64,000 bases of DNA from JAIQFL01 sp035295745 (GTDB lineage: Bacteria; Acidobacteriota; Terriglobia; Bryobacterales; Bryobacteraceae). The DNA is taken from the NCBI GenBank assembly GCA_035295745.1, contig DATGIL010000023.1:62001-126000 (forward strand). Reading direction: 5' to 3'. Shown piece by piece: positions 17,480 through 25,147 of the stretch. The notes under the pieces were generated by a model. The model saw nothing but the letters and a program-made list of their open reading frames with translations, made no database searches and was not told the origin of the DNA. The number at the start of each line of letters is the position of its first letter. Position 1 is the first letter of the stretch. Position numbers and translations under genes: made by a program.

Positions 17480-18181
17480 ATGCTGCTCACCGCCAAGGGA
17501 ATCTCCAAGCACTTCGGCGTCAATCCGGTGTTACAGGACGCCGGCTTCTCGGTGCACGAAGGCGAAATTCTCGGGCTGATCGGTCCTAACGGGGCAGGGA
17601 AGACTACGCTCTTCGAGTGCCTGGCGGGTTTGATCCCCGCCGATTCCGGCGAGGTGAGCTTTTGCGGGCAGCGCCTCGATGCGGGTCATCGGAAAGGCTC
17701 GCTCTTCTATCTGCCGGACGGGATCCGTCCATGGCCCGATCAGACTGTGGCGTGGGCGCTCTCCTTCTTCGAAGCGTTGTTCGGGCGTCCACAGGGCGAA
17801 GGCGCGGCGCTGGCCGAATCGCTGAGACTCACCGCGCTGTTGCGGTCGCGCGTTGGGTCGCTGTCCAAAGGCGAGTCGAAGCGCGTGCTGCTCGCGATGG
17901 GCTTGCTGACCCCGCATCCGCTTCTGTTGCTCGATGAACCCTTCGACGGTCTCGACTTCCGGCAAACGCGCGATGTGATGGCGCTGCTCGCGACGGTGCG
18001 GACGCAGGGGAGGACGCTGTTCCTTTCCATCCACCAACTAACGGATGCGGCGCGGGTTTGCGATCGCCTGGTGCTGTTGAGTCGTGGACGGGTGGCGGGC
18101 GAGGGTACGCTCGCCGAACTGCGCGCTCAGGCGGGATTGCCCGAAGGCGGCCTCGAGGAGGTCTTCCTTGCGCTCACATAG
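17480..18181 (+). CDS. ABC transporter ATP-binding protein
   Basis: A 233-residue ATPase of an ABC-2-type exporter. Walker A is GPNGAGKTT, the signature motif is the variant LSKGESKRV, Walker B is LLLLDEPFDGLD and the H-loop is LSIHQL. ATG 17480 is preferred; an in-frame TTG at 17459 would overlap the kinase gene. It overlaps the permease by 14 bases, so the two are translated together. The substrate is not known. The permease's GldG-like part suggests a gliding-type or hydrolase-type export system rather than drug export. Confidence 0.88.
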   Translation: MLLTAKGISKHFGVNPVLQDAGFSVHEGEILGLIGPNGAGKTTLFECLAGLIPADSGEVSFCGQRLDAGHRKGSLFYLPDGIRPWPDQTVAWALSFFEALFGRPQGEGAALAESLRLTALLRSRVGSLSKGESKRVLLAMGLLTPHPLLLLDEPFDGLDFRQTRDVMALLATVRTQGRTLFLSIHQLTDAARVCDRLVLLSRGRVAGEGTLAELRAQAGLPEGGLEEVFLALT

Positions 18182-19496
18182 GCAGCGGCCCGCGGTGGTC
18201 CTTCTGGCGAAGGAGCTTCGCGAGTTGCTGGCGTCGCGCGCGTTCTGGCTGCTCCTTCTGATGATCGGGCCGCTCGTGGGGCACAGCTTCATCACCGCGG
18301 TCGACACGTACGCGGAGGCCAGCGGGATCGGCGGCGGTCCAGCGGCACTGGCGCAAGGGCTCTCGCCGCTGGATGGAATTCTGGTGCCGACCTTTGGCGC
18401 GTACGACCTGGCGGTGACGCTGCTTTTTCCGTTTGTGGCGATCCGGCTCGTCTCGGCGGAGAAGGCCAGTGGAGCGTGGAAGCTGATGCTGCAGGCGCCT
18501 ATGAATCTCCCGTCGATGCTAGCTGCAAAAGCTGTCGCGCTTGGTATTGGATGGTTTCTGGCTTGGACGCCGGGTTTCCTGGCGCTGCTTCTTTGGAAGG
18601 TCTACGGTGGATGGCTCGCGGCGCCGGAGTTGTCCAATCTACTGCTGGGACATTTCCTGCGCGTGATCCTCAGCTCCGCAGTCGCCGTTGCCGCGGCGGC
18701 CATCGCTACCAATGCGGCGAGTGCCGCCATCGCGACGCTGGGATTTACCGTGGGAACGTGGGCGCTCGAATTCGTGGCCGTAGGGCGCGGCGGATGGCTG
18801 CAGGCATTGGCGGCGTACACGCCCACAGCGGTGCTCCATACGTTCGAGCAAGGTCAACTACGCCTGAGCACCGTGCTGGTGACTCTGCTGTTCGGCGTTG
18901 CCGGATTTGGCGTGGCGGGCGTGTGGCTGGTGGCGAGGCGCGATGTGGGATGGCACCTCGCCGCGTCGTTGGGTGTGGTGGCGGTATTCGGCGCCTTTTC
19001 GTTGGGCGCCTCGCAAGTGCGCGCCACGTGGGACTTGAGCGAGAACCGGCGCAATTCCTTTTCGTTGGCGGACGAGGCTGCGCTGCGGCAGATTCGCCAG
19101 CCCCTGCACGTGACGGTCAACCTGGCGGCCGAAGATCCGCGGCGCATGGATCTCGATCGCAATGTATTGAGCAAGCTCACCAGGATTCTGCCGAAGACGG
19201 AGATCGACTACGCCTCGCGCGGGCGTCTTGGGCTGTTCGAAGGGCCAGGCGATCATTACGGCGAGGTCTGGTACGAGATGGAGGGACGGCGCGTGATGAG
19301 CCGCTCCGCCACCGAGCCCATCGTTCTCGACACTTTATTCCAACTCGCGCGGGTCGAGCCGCCCGTGCGCAGGGAGACGGAAGCCGCCGGTCATCCGCTT
19401 CCGGCGCGCCCCACCGGGGCGGCGTGGATCTACTACGCGGTGTGGCCTCTGGTAGTAGGTGCGGTCTGCTGGTATTATTTCCGAGGCAGGAGCTAA
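18168..19496 (+). CDS. ABC-2 permease fused to a short GldG-like extracytoplasmic domain
   Basis: About 442 residues from TTG 18168, which has a near-ideal GAGGAGG (18154-18160) 7 bases upstream inside the ATPase gene. About residues 1-310 form the multispanning permease (FWLLLLMIGPLVGHSF; LAVTLLFPFVAIRLVSAEKA; ALGIGWFLAWTPGFLALLLW). After another membrane segment comes a piece typical of GldG/ABC-auxiliary proteins (ATWDLSENRRNSFSLADEAA, then IRQPLHVTVNLAAED). It ends after about 120 residues with a last membrane helix (IYYAVWPLVVGAVCWYYF). Normal GldG proteins are much longer and separate, so this looks like a compact permease-auxiliary fusion. The downstream secreted protein starts 4 bases later. 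Confidence 0.82.
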   Translation: MRSHRQRPAVVLLAKELRELLASRAFWLLLLMIGPLVGHSFITAVDTYAEASGIGGGPAALAQGLSPLDGILVPTFGAYDLAVTLLFPFVAIRLVSAEKASGAWKLMLQAPMNLPSMLAAKAVALGIGWFLAWTPGFLALLLWKVYGGWLAAPELSNLLLGHFLRVILSSAVAVAAAAIATNAASAAIATLGFTVGTWALEFVAVGRGGWLQALAAYTPTAVLHTFEQGQLRLSTVLVTLLFGVAGFGVAGVWLVARRDVGWHLAASLGVVAVFGAFSLGASQVRATWDLSENRRNSFSLADEAALRQIRQPLHVTVNLAAEDPRRMDLDRNVLSKLTRILPKTEIDYASRGRLGLFEGPGDHYGEVWYEMEGRRVMSRSATEPIVLDTLFQLARVEPPVRRETEAAGHPLPARPTGAAWIYYAVWPLVVGAVCWYYFRGRS

Positions 19497-19499
19497 ATT

Positions 19500-20228
19500 A
19501 TGAAGAAACTTCTCTCGACGGTGATCGGTGTCAGCGCACTCGCGGCCGGCTATTCGCTGCTGGCTCAGACGAAGGCCGCGAAACCAATTCACGTCGACGT
19601 AGTGCAAGAGAAGGCAGGCGCCGAGCCCACGCACTTCATCCCGATCGTGGGCTACTGGGTGGTGGCGACCGAGGGATCGAAAAACGTCTTGATGGTGGAT
19701 GGGCGGCAGTGGAAAAAGGGCGAGCCATCGGCCGGGCTGGTGGACAAGGCTCGCGCGATTTACGGATCGCGCCACGAGGAGTTCATCGACAACGTGAAGG
19801 CCTGGGCCTATTTCCCAATCGCGGTAGCACAAGGCATCGACGACTTTCAGAATGGCGAGATCTCCATGCGCTTTCAAATGGTGGATGGCGCGCTGGATCG
19901 CTGCTCGGGCATCCTGTTCAACGTCAAGCCCAATGGCGATTATCTGACGGTGCGCTACAACGGCACGGAAGACAATCTCGTGCTGTGGACCTTCAACAAA
20001 GGCGTCCGCAAGTTCGTGAAGCGCGGTTCCGAAGAGATGCCGCTCAAGATGAAAGAGTGGTACAGCATGAAGATTGCGATTCACGGCACCAGCCTTGAGG
20101 GCTATCTGAACGGCAAGAAGTTGCTGGAGTACACCCTGCCGGAGCCGGTGTCAGGTAAGGTAGGAGTGTGGTCGAAGACGGACAGCGTGAGCTACTTCGA
20201 TGACTACACCGTGACGCCCGCACCGTAG
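19500..20228 (+). CDS. Secreted jelly-roll (DUF1080/LamG-like) protein
   Basis: A 242-residue protein with a signal peptide (KKLLSTVIGVSALAAGYSLLAQ). The rest is beta-rich and resembles the concanavalin-like fold of DUF1080/LamG domains: FQNGEISMRFQMVDGALDRC, FNVKPNGDYLTVRYN, WYSMKIAIHGTSLEGYLNGK, and the final VGVWSKTDSVSYFDDYTV. Such domains usually bind or cut glycans. No catalytic residues could be assigned. AGGAG lies 7 bases before the ATG. Being 4 bases from the permease gene, it is probably in the same operon and could be a substrate or partner of the exporter. Confidence 0.75.
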   Translation: MKKLLSTVIGVSALAAGYSLLAQTKAAKPIHVDVVQEKAGAEPTHFIPIVGYWVVATEGSKNVLMVDGRQWKKGEPSAGLVDKARAIYGSRHEEFIDNVKAWAYFPIAVAQGIDDFQNGEISMRFQMVDGALDRCSGILFNVKPNGDYLTVRYNGTEDNLVLWTFNKGVRKFVKRGSEEMPLKMKEWYSMKIAIHGTSLEGYLNGKKLLEYTLPEPVSGKVGVWSKTDSVSYFDDYTVTPAP

Positions 20229-20237
20229 ATTCGTCGA

Positions 20238-20996
20238 TCACGCGGCCTTGCGCTTTCCGATCGCGGGTTCGATCGGCATTTTAGGCGCCGTCGTGCCCAG
20301 ATAGATCAGCAGAATCGCCACCGTCATCCACTGATCGAGTACGGCGAAGAAACTGTCGGCGAAGGCCAAAGCCACGCGGGAGTACTGTAAGGCGCGCAGA
20401 GAGACATAGGTCTCCGCGGCCCAAAGAGGCAGCGCCGGCAGCAGCGCCAGAAGAATCCGCCACAGGTTGCCCTTGCTCAGTTCGCGGCTGCGCGGCAGCA
20501 CTTCGCGTTCACCGTCGGCCTCCACGGCAACAATGACGTCGGTGAAGATCAGCCGCAGCGTCGCTACGATTCCGGGAATCACGAGAAACAGCGACCACAG
20601 CGCGATCGTGATCTGAACCTTAATTTTGTTCCAGAGCGTCTTGCCCCACTGCCTGCGGCCCCAACGAAACGCTTCGCTAATCGACGAAACTTTGCCCTTT
20701 CGCAGACACGCCACCAGCCCAAACACAATCGCAGGAGCCACAAGCGCGCCGAAGATCAGATCGCAAAAGTCTCCCAAGCCGATCGAAAGCACGCCCTCAT
20801 CGGGCACGTTGAACGCATCCAGAACGAACTGCAGCAGGAGCGTGCCAGGCAGATAGACGAGCAGCGTCACAGCCGCCAGAAATGGCAGCGTCGAAAAGAA
20901 CAGCCGCGTGGCGCGCCGCAATAATCCGAGCACCGAGAGGAATTCCTCAGTCCGGAAGTCAATTGCGAGCCGGCCCTTGCGGAAGGCAGGATCCAT
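20238..20996 (-). CDS. Multispanning membrane protein of unknown function
   Basis: 252 residues with about five or six hydrophobic helices, for example FSTLPFLAAVTLLVYLPGTL, VAPAIVFGLVACL, ALWSLFLVIPGIVATL and WMTVAILLIYLG. It resembles the loosely defined group of membrane proteins related to the glycerophosphodiesterase membrane domain or DUF975. The polar loop with RWGRRQWGK and the segment ADGEREVLPRSRELSKGN match that group's conserved Arg-Ser-x-x-L-(T/S)-x-G core. No enzymatic motif is visible. It is convergent with the upstream operon (9 bases) and stands alone. Confidence 0.7.
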   Translation of the reverse strand: MDPAFRKGRLAIDFRTEEFLSVLGLLRRATRLFFSTLPFLAAVTLLVYLPGTLLLQFVLDAFNVPDEGVLSIGLGDFCDLIFGALVAPAIVFGLVACLRKGKVSSISEAFRWGRRQWGKTLWNKIKVQITIALWSLFLVIPGIVATLRLIFTDVIVAVEADGEREVLPRSRELSKGNLWRILLALLPALPLWAAETYVSLRALQYSRVALAFADSFFAVLDQWMTVAILLIYLGTTAPKMPIEPAIGKRKAA

Positions 20997-21093
20997 AGTT
21001 GTCGATGTGGCCGTGAGTCAATCCCACTATAACGCCGGACTGGGACCCATGCCGCGCGGCCCAATCAGGACTAAGATACGAAATGGAGGAAAC

Positions 21094-21540
21094 ATGCGCT
21101 ACTTTGTGCTCGCGTTACTTTCCGTGGCGGCATCGTACGCCCAGAACACTCCGCCCAATTTGCCGAATCTGCAAACCGACAACCCGCCACTGAGACTGCA
21201 CCAGTTTCCCTGGGAGAAGTCCGCGCAACCGCCCTTTGCGCAATGGAAGCTGTTTCCGTTAGGAACTCCCGCACCTGGTCCAACCGCCAACCTGCGGCTC
21301 CTTCCGGAATCGGGAGCGGGAGTGCCGAAACCGGGAGCGGGACGTGTCTTTGTGACACCACGCAAGCCTGCGACCAAATTCTTTGCCGCGGCTCCTCCTC
21401 AACCGTGCGCCATTCCTCTGACCAACCTGTTGCGCCCCGCCGGACCGATCCCCGAGATACGCCGCGTTCCGAGGACAAATGCCGCTCTTCCCATGAAGGA
21501 AGCGCATCTGCCCGCACCTTCCTGCGACGATCGAAAGTAG
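21094..21540 (+). CDS. Small secreted Pro-rich protein
   Basis: 148 residues beginning with a clear signal peptide (RYFVLALLSVAASYAQ). The mature part is rich in Pro, Ala and Asn (NTPPNLPNLQTDNPP; PEIRRVPRTNAALP), with few predicted secondary structures. ATG 21094 is chosen because GGAGGA lies just upstream and the signal peptide then starts the protein; the open frame extends to 20908. I do not recognise a family. It is probably a cell-envelope or secreted protein of limited phylogenetic range. Confidence 0.6.
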   Translation: MRYFVLALLSVAASYAQNTPPNLPNLQTDNPPLRLHQFPWEKSAQPPFAQWKLFPLGTPAPGPTANLRLLPESGAGVPKPGAGRVFVTPRKPATKFFAAAPPQPCAIPLTNLLRPAGPIPEIRRVPRTNAALPMKEAHLPAPSCDDRK

Positions 21541-21568
21541 CTGCGAGGACCCCCTGGGGGACGTAGGC

Positions 21569-22186
21569 GTGGATGCGGACATGGCTGGTATTACGGAACT
21601 GCTCTCCGCCGTCAAGGAGGGCGTTACCGGTGCAGAGGCGCAGCTCTTCTCACTGCTCTACGTCGATTTGCGGCAGCTTGCGCACTCACGCTTGAGGCGC
21701 TCCCACCCCTCCACACTGCTGGATACCACGGCGTTGGTGCACGAAGCGTATTTGAGATTGCATTGTGCCGGGTACGTGCAAATCGCCGATTGTTCCCACT
21801 TCCTCGCCTACGCCGCAAGGGCCATGCGCTCTATCGTGGTGGACTTCGCGCGCCGCCACCAATTCTTTTCACTACGCTCTGTATCCCGGTTGGACCACTC
21901 CGGCGAAACCGGCGAGACGATTGTTCTCTACGGCAATCGATTTTGCCAGACCTCGGTGCCGGTACTGAGCGGCTCACTCGCGCAGTCGGGGACGCTGCCC
22001 GCTCTCCCCGTCATCAAGATTGGCGGGGTTACGGCCACGGTTCAGTTTGCCGGTCTGGTGGCGCCGGGAGAGTTTCAATTCAACGTCGTTGTCCCGCCGG
22101 GCACGACGGATGGGGACCAGCCGTCACCGCCACATAATGCCGGCGTGACCACCCCAGCCGGAACCGCCACCACGATCGAGCATTGA
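21569..22186 (+). pseudogene. Chimera: ECF sigma factor region 2 joined to a TIGR03437 tail
   Basis: About residues 1-95 match ECF sigma factors (Sigma70_ECF): DTTALVHEAYLRL, FLAYAARAMRSIVVDFARRH. After FARRHQ the match ends; region 4, needed for -35 recognition, is missing. From about residue 110 the protein becomes the end of a TIGR03437 secreted protein (GETIVLYGNRF, LPALPVIKIGGVTATVQFAG, APGEFQFNVVVPPGTTDGDQ). The expected lead-in to that domain (ALYPGWTTPAKP) is present in a different frame at about 21883-21920, so a base was gained or lost there too. A deletion or recombination probably joined two unrelated genes. Any product would lack a complete sigma factor and any export signal. Confidence 0.75.
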
Positions 22187-22208
22187 ATTGACGTTGCATC
22201 ACCTGCAG

Positions 22209-22238
22209 TTGTGTCCGGAAGATACGGTGGACATGCGG
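22209..22238 (-). repeat. 30-bp duplicate of a pbpC coding segment
   Basis: This stretch matches about 28 of 30 bases with pbpC DNA at about 25534-25563. On the minus strand both encode ACPPYLPDT. In pbpC this is part of the C-terminal region; here it lies in a gap next to the chimeric sigma pseudogene. It may be debris of a rearrangement, or a short mobile palindrome (TGTCC...GGACA). The rest of the gap 22187-22290 shows nothing else. Confidence 0.45.
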
Positions 22239-22290
22239 AACCGTGCCGTGGCAGCATCCAGACAAGGACCCGATTTCGTCCGATGTCGCC

Positions 22291-25146
22291 ATGCGAATAC
22301 CGCTTTGCTTTATCCTGCTGCTGGTCGCGGCATCTAGAATTCCGGCCTCGTTGCGTTCCCGCACTGGCTTCGAAACGAACGCGGGACAGGCGGACGTTGC
22401 CGTCCAGTTTCTCTCACGCGGTGCTCGCGGCACGCTCTTCTTGAAAACCGGAGGCGAGGCGCTGCTGACGACGCCAAAGGGCAGCCTGCGAATGACTCTG
22501 GCGGGTGCATCGAGCAGGGCAGGCACGGGGAGCGATCCTGTAGCGGGGAGCATCCATTACCTGATCGGCCGCGACCCGCAGAGATGGCACACAGGCGTGT
22601 CCGCATATTCGATGGTGAAGTACCAGCATGTGTATCCAGGCATCGACTTGATCTATCGCAACTCCGATGAGCAGATCGAGTATGATTTCGTGATCTCGCC
22701 AGGTGCGGATCCGCGCAGGATCTCGCTCGAATTCTCCGGGGCCGAGCGAATGGAAGTAGATGCACGCGGCGACCTGGTGTTCTCACTTGCGGGCCAAACT
22801 CTCCGCCACCGGAAGCCGCATGTCTACCAGACGGTGGGACAGACGCGCCATGAAATCTCCGGACGTTATGTGTGGAGCGGCGGCGGCCGCGTGCGTTTCG
22901 CAATCGCCGATTATGACCGCAGTCTGCCGCTCGTCATCGACCCGGTGATTTCGTACGGCACGTTTCTCGGCGGCTCTGGCGACGATGGCGCGTTCTCCGT
23001 CACCACGGATTCCGCTGGCAATATCTACGTGGCGGGCATCACTACATCGGCGGACTTGCCTTCGGCGGCGCCGGCTGGAGGTCGAACTCTTTCTGGCGCC
23101 TCCGACGCGTTCGTAGCCAAGCTCAATCCGCAAGGGACCGCGCTCATCTACATTGCTTACCTCGGAGGGAGCGATCAGGACGCGGCCCTCGCGGTCGCGG
23201 CGGACGCGCAGGGCAACGCCTACGTGACCGGCGGCACGAATTCCAAAGATTTTCCCGTCACCTCTTCGGCATTTCAGTCGCGCTTTGGAGGTACCGGCGG
23301 CAGTTCCCTCCCGCCTTTCTCGAGCCCGGCCGGCGACGGTTTCGTGGCCAAGCTCAATTCTTCCGGAACGCTGGTTTATTCGAGCTACCTCGGAGGAAAT
23401 GGTATCGATCAGGGTTACGGGATCGCAGTGGATGCATCCGGCGCCGCCACGATTGCGGGCGCCACCGCGTCTACGGATTTTCCCGTGACTTCCGGCGTGG
23501 TTCAATCGGCTCGTCATGGATTCTCCGACGTTTTCATCGCCCGGGTGAATCCCGCCGGCAGCAGTCTGCTCTACTCCACCTATCTCGGCGGTTCGGGAGA
23601 GAACTATGCGTTCGCGCTGGCACTCGATTCTTCGGGGAATGCATACGTCACCGGCGTCACCACTTCGGACGACTTTCCTGTAACGCCGGGTGCCTTCCAA
23701 GGCCGACATAGCGGCAGCGCCACGGCGTTCGCTGCGAAGCTCAATAGCGCGGGCACAGCTCTTTCGTACGCAACCTATCTCGGAGGAAACAACAACACAT
23801 ATGCGTATGGAGTCGCAGTTGACAACTCGGGCAGCGCCTACATAACGGGGGCTACCACCTCGTCCGATTTTCCGATCACGACGGGCGCATACCAGAGGCG
23901 AGGCAAACAGGGCGGCGACGTCTTCGTCAGCCGCCTCAGTCCGGGCGGCGACAAGCTTCTGATGTCGAGCGTTTTTGGAGGAAACGGTCCCGATTTCGGA
24001 CGCGCAATCGCCTTGGACCCGGCGGGCGACCTCTACGTCGCCGGCTCGACGGGGCCGTACGGCAATGGGCGCATCCTGGATTTTCCCACGACGCCCGATG
24101 CCGCCCAACGCTGCGGCAGCGGCAATCCTGCCGTCTTTCTGGTCCGCATTCCTCCGGACGGCGCGTCCCTCAAGTACTCGAGTTATTTGAGCGGCAACTC
24201 CGGTAGTGCCGCCGGGGCTTCGGCCATCGCACTGGGTGCCTCGGGCAAGATCATCCTTGCAGGTTCGACTGGCGCATCCGACTTTCCAACCACTAGCGGC
24301 GCTCTGCAAACCAAATTCGGCGGAGGAGGCTCGAGCTTCGATTCGACCAATCTTTTTCCTTTCGCCGGCGACGCCTTCGTGGCGCAGGTCGACCTGACGG
24401 CACAATCCCCGTTCGCATTGCAATGCGCGGTGGACGCAGCCAGCATGGCGCCGAACCTGATCTCGCCCGGAGAGATCGTCAGTTTCTTCGGTTCGGGAAT
24501 CGGCCCGCAGACTGGTGTGCCGGCCGCGTTCGACTCCACGGGACACCTGCCCACCACCCTCTCCGATACCCGCGTGCTGTTCGATGGCGTTCCCGCTCCG
24601 CTGCTCTTTGTCCGTTCCGATCAGATTAATGCGGTGACGCCGTTCGCACTCGCCGGGAAGTCATCCACCGAAATTCAGATTGAGTATGCGGGCGCAAAGA
24701 CGCCGATTCTGAACGTTCGGGTGACCAGCGCCACACCCGGGATCTTCACAGCGGACGCCTCGGGCAGCGGTCAGGCTGCGGCTTTGAACGAGGATAACTC
24801 TTACAACACGCCTTCGAACCCGGCGCGCGCAGGCTCGGTAGTTGTCCTGTTCGCCACGGGAGCCGGTCCGCTGGACCCGATCCCGGAAGACGGCAAGCCA
24901 GTGGCGGACCCGCTCCCACGCACGCTGCCGGTAACGGCGTACGTAGGATCTTGCCAGGCCGGCGTACTGTATTCAGGCAGCGCGCCGGGCCTGATTGCCG
25001 GGGCTATCCAGGTCAATCTCCGCATTCCGGAAACAGCGCCTCCTCCGGCCCCTCCGGGGTTCACTTGCGGTTCCGGCAACGTTCCGGTTCTCCTGTTGTT
25101 CGGAGGCGCCAGCACCCAGGAGACCGCCACGATCAGCTTGCGGTGA
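22291..25146 (+). CDS. Secreted SBBP-repeat beta-propeller protein with TIGR03437 C-terminal domain
   Basis: About 951 residues. A signal peptide (RIPLCFILLLVAAS) is followed by an N-terminal domain (about 25-225) typical of SBBP proteins (HVYPGIDLIYRNSDEQIEYDF). Then come about eight SBBP repeats, each with a YLGGSG...G.A.DSSGN.YVTG.T.S.DFP pattern (for example SYGTFLGGSGDDGAFSV). Last is the TIGR03437 domain (VDAASMAPNLISPGEIVSFF; VVLFATGAGPLDP; IAGAIQVNLRIPE). ATG 22291 is preferred over an upstream frame extension because it begins the signal peptide. It is probably cell-surface or secreted. Its ligand is unknown; the architecture is one of the most expanded in Solibacter-like genomes. 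Confidence 0.9.
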   Translation: MRIPLCFILLLVAASRIPASLRSRTGFETNAGQADVAVQFLSRGARGTLFLKTGGEALLTTPKGSLRMTLAGASSRAGTGSDPVAGSIHYLIGRDPQRWHTGVSAYSMVKYQHVYPGIDLIYRNSDEQIEYDFVISPGADPRRISLEFSGAERMEVDARGDLVFSLAGQTLRHRKPHVYQTVGQTRHEISGRYVWSGGGRVRFAIADYDRSLPLVIDPVISYGTFLGGSGDDGAFSVTTDSAGNIYVAGITTSADLPSAAPAGGRTLSGASDAFVAKLNPQGTALIYIAYLGGSDQDAALAVAADAQGNAYVTGGTNSKDFPVTSSAFQSRFGGTGGSSLPPFSSPAGDGFVAKLNSSGTLVYSSYLGGNGIDQGYGIAVDASGAATIAGATASTDFPVTSGVVQSARHGFSDVFIARVNPAGSSLLYSTYLGGSGENYAFALALDSSGNAYVTGVTTSDDFPVTPGAFQGRHSGSATAFAAKLNSAGTALSYATYLGGNNNTYAYGVAVDNSGSAYITGATTSSDFPITTGAYQRRGKQGGDVFVSRLSPGGDKLLMSSVFGGNGPDFGRAIALDPAGDLYVAGSTGPYGNGRILDFPTTPDAAQRCGSGNPAVFLVRIPPDGASLKYSSYLSGNSGSAAGASAIALGASGKIILAGSTGASDFPTTSGALQTKFGGGGSSFDSTNLFPFAGDAFVAQVDLTAQSPFALQCAVDAASMAPNLISPGEIVSFFGSGIGPQTGVPAAFDSTGHLPTTLSDTRVLFDGVPAPLLFVRSDQINAVTPFALAGKSSTEIQIEYAGAKTPILNVRVTSATPGIFTADASGSGQAAALNEDNSYNTPSNPARAGSVVVLFATGAGPLDPIPEDGKPVADPLPRTLPVTAYVGSCQAGVLYSGSAPGLIAGAIQVNLRIPETAPPPAPPGFTCGSGNVPVLLLFGGASTQETATISLR

Positions 25147-25147
25147 T

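Noticed and set aside
22783..24546. A 587-codon open frame on the minus strand
   Set aside because: Antisense to the SBBP-repeat protein, with no domain and no ribosome binding site; the periodicity mirrors the repeats on the other strand.
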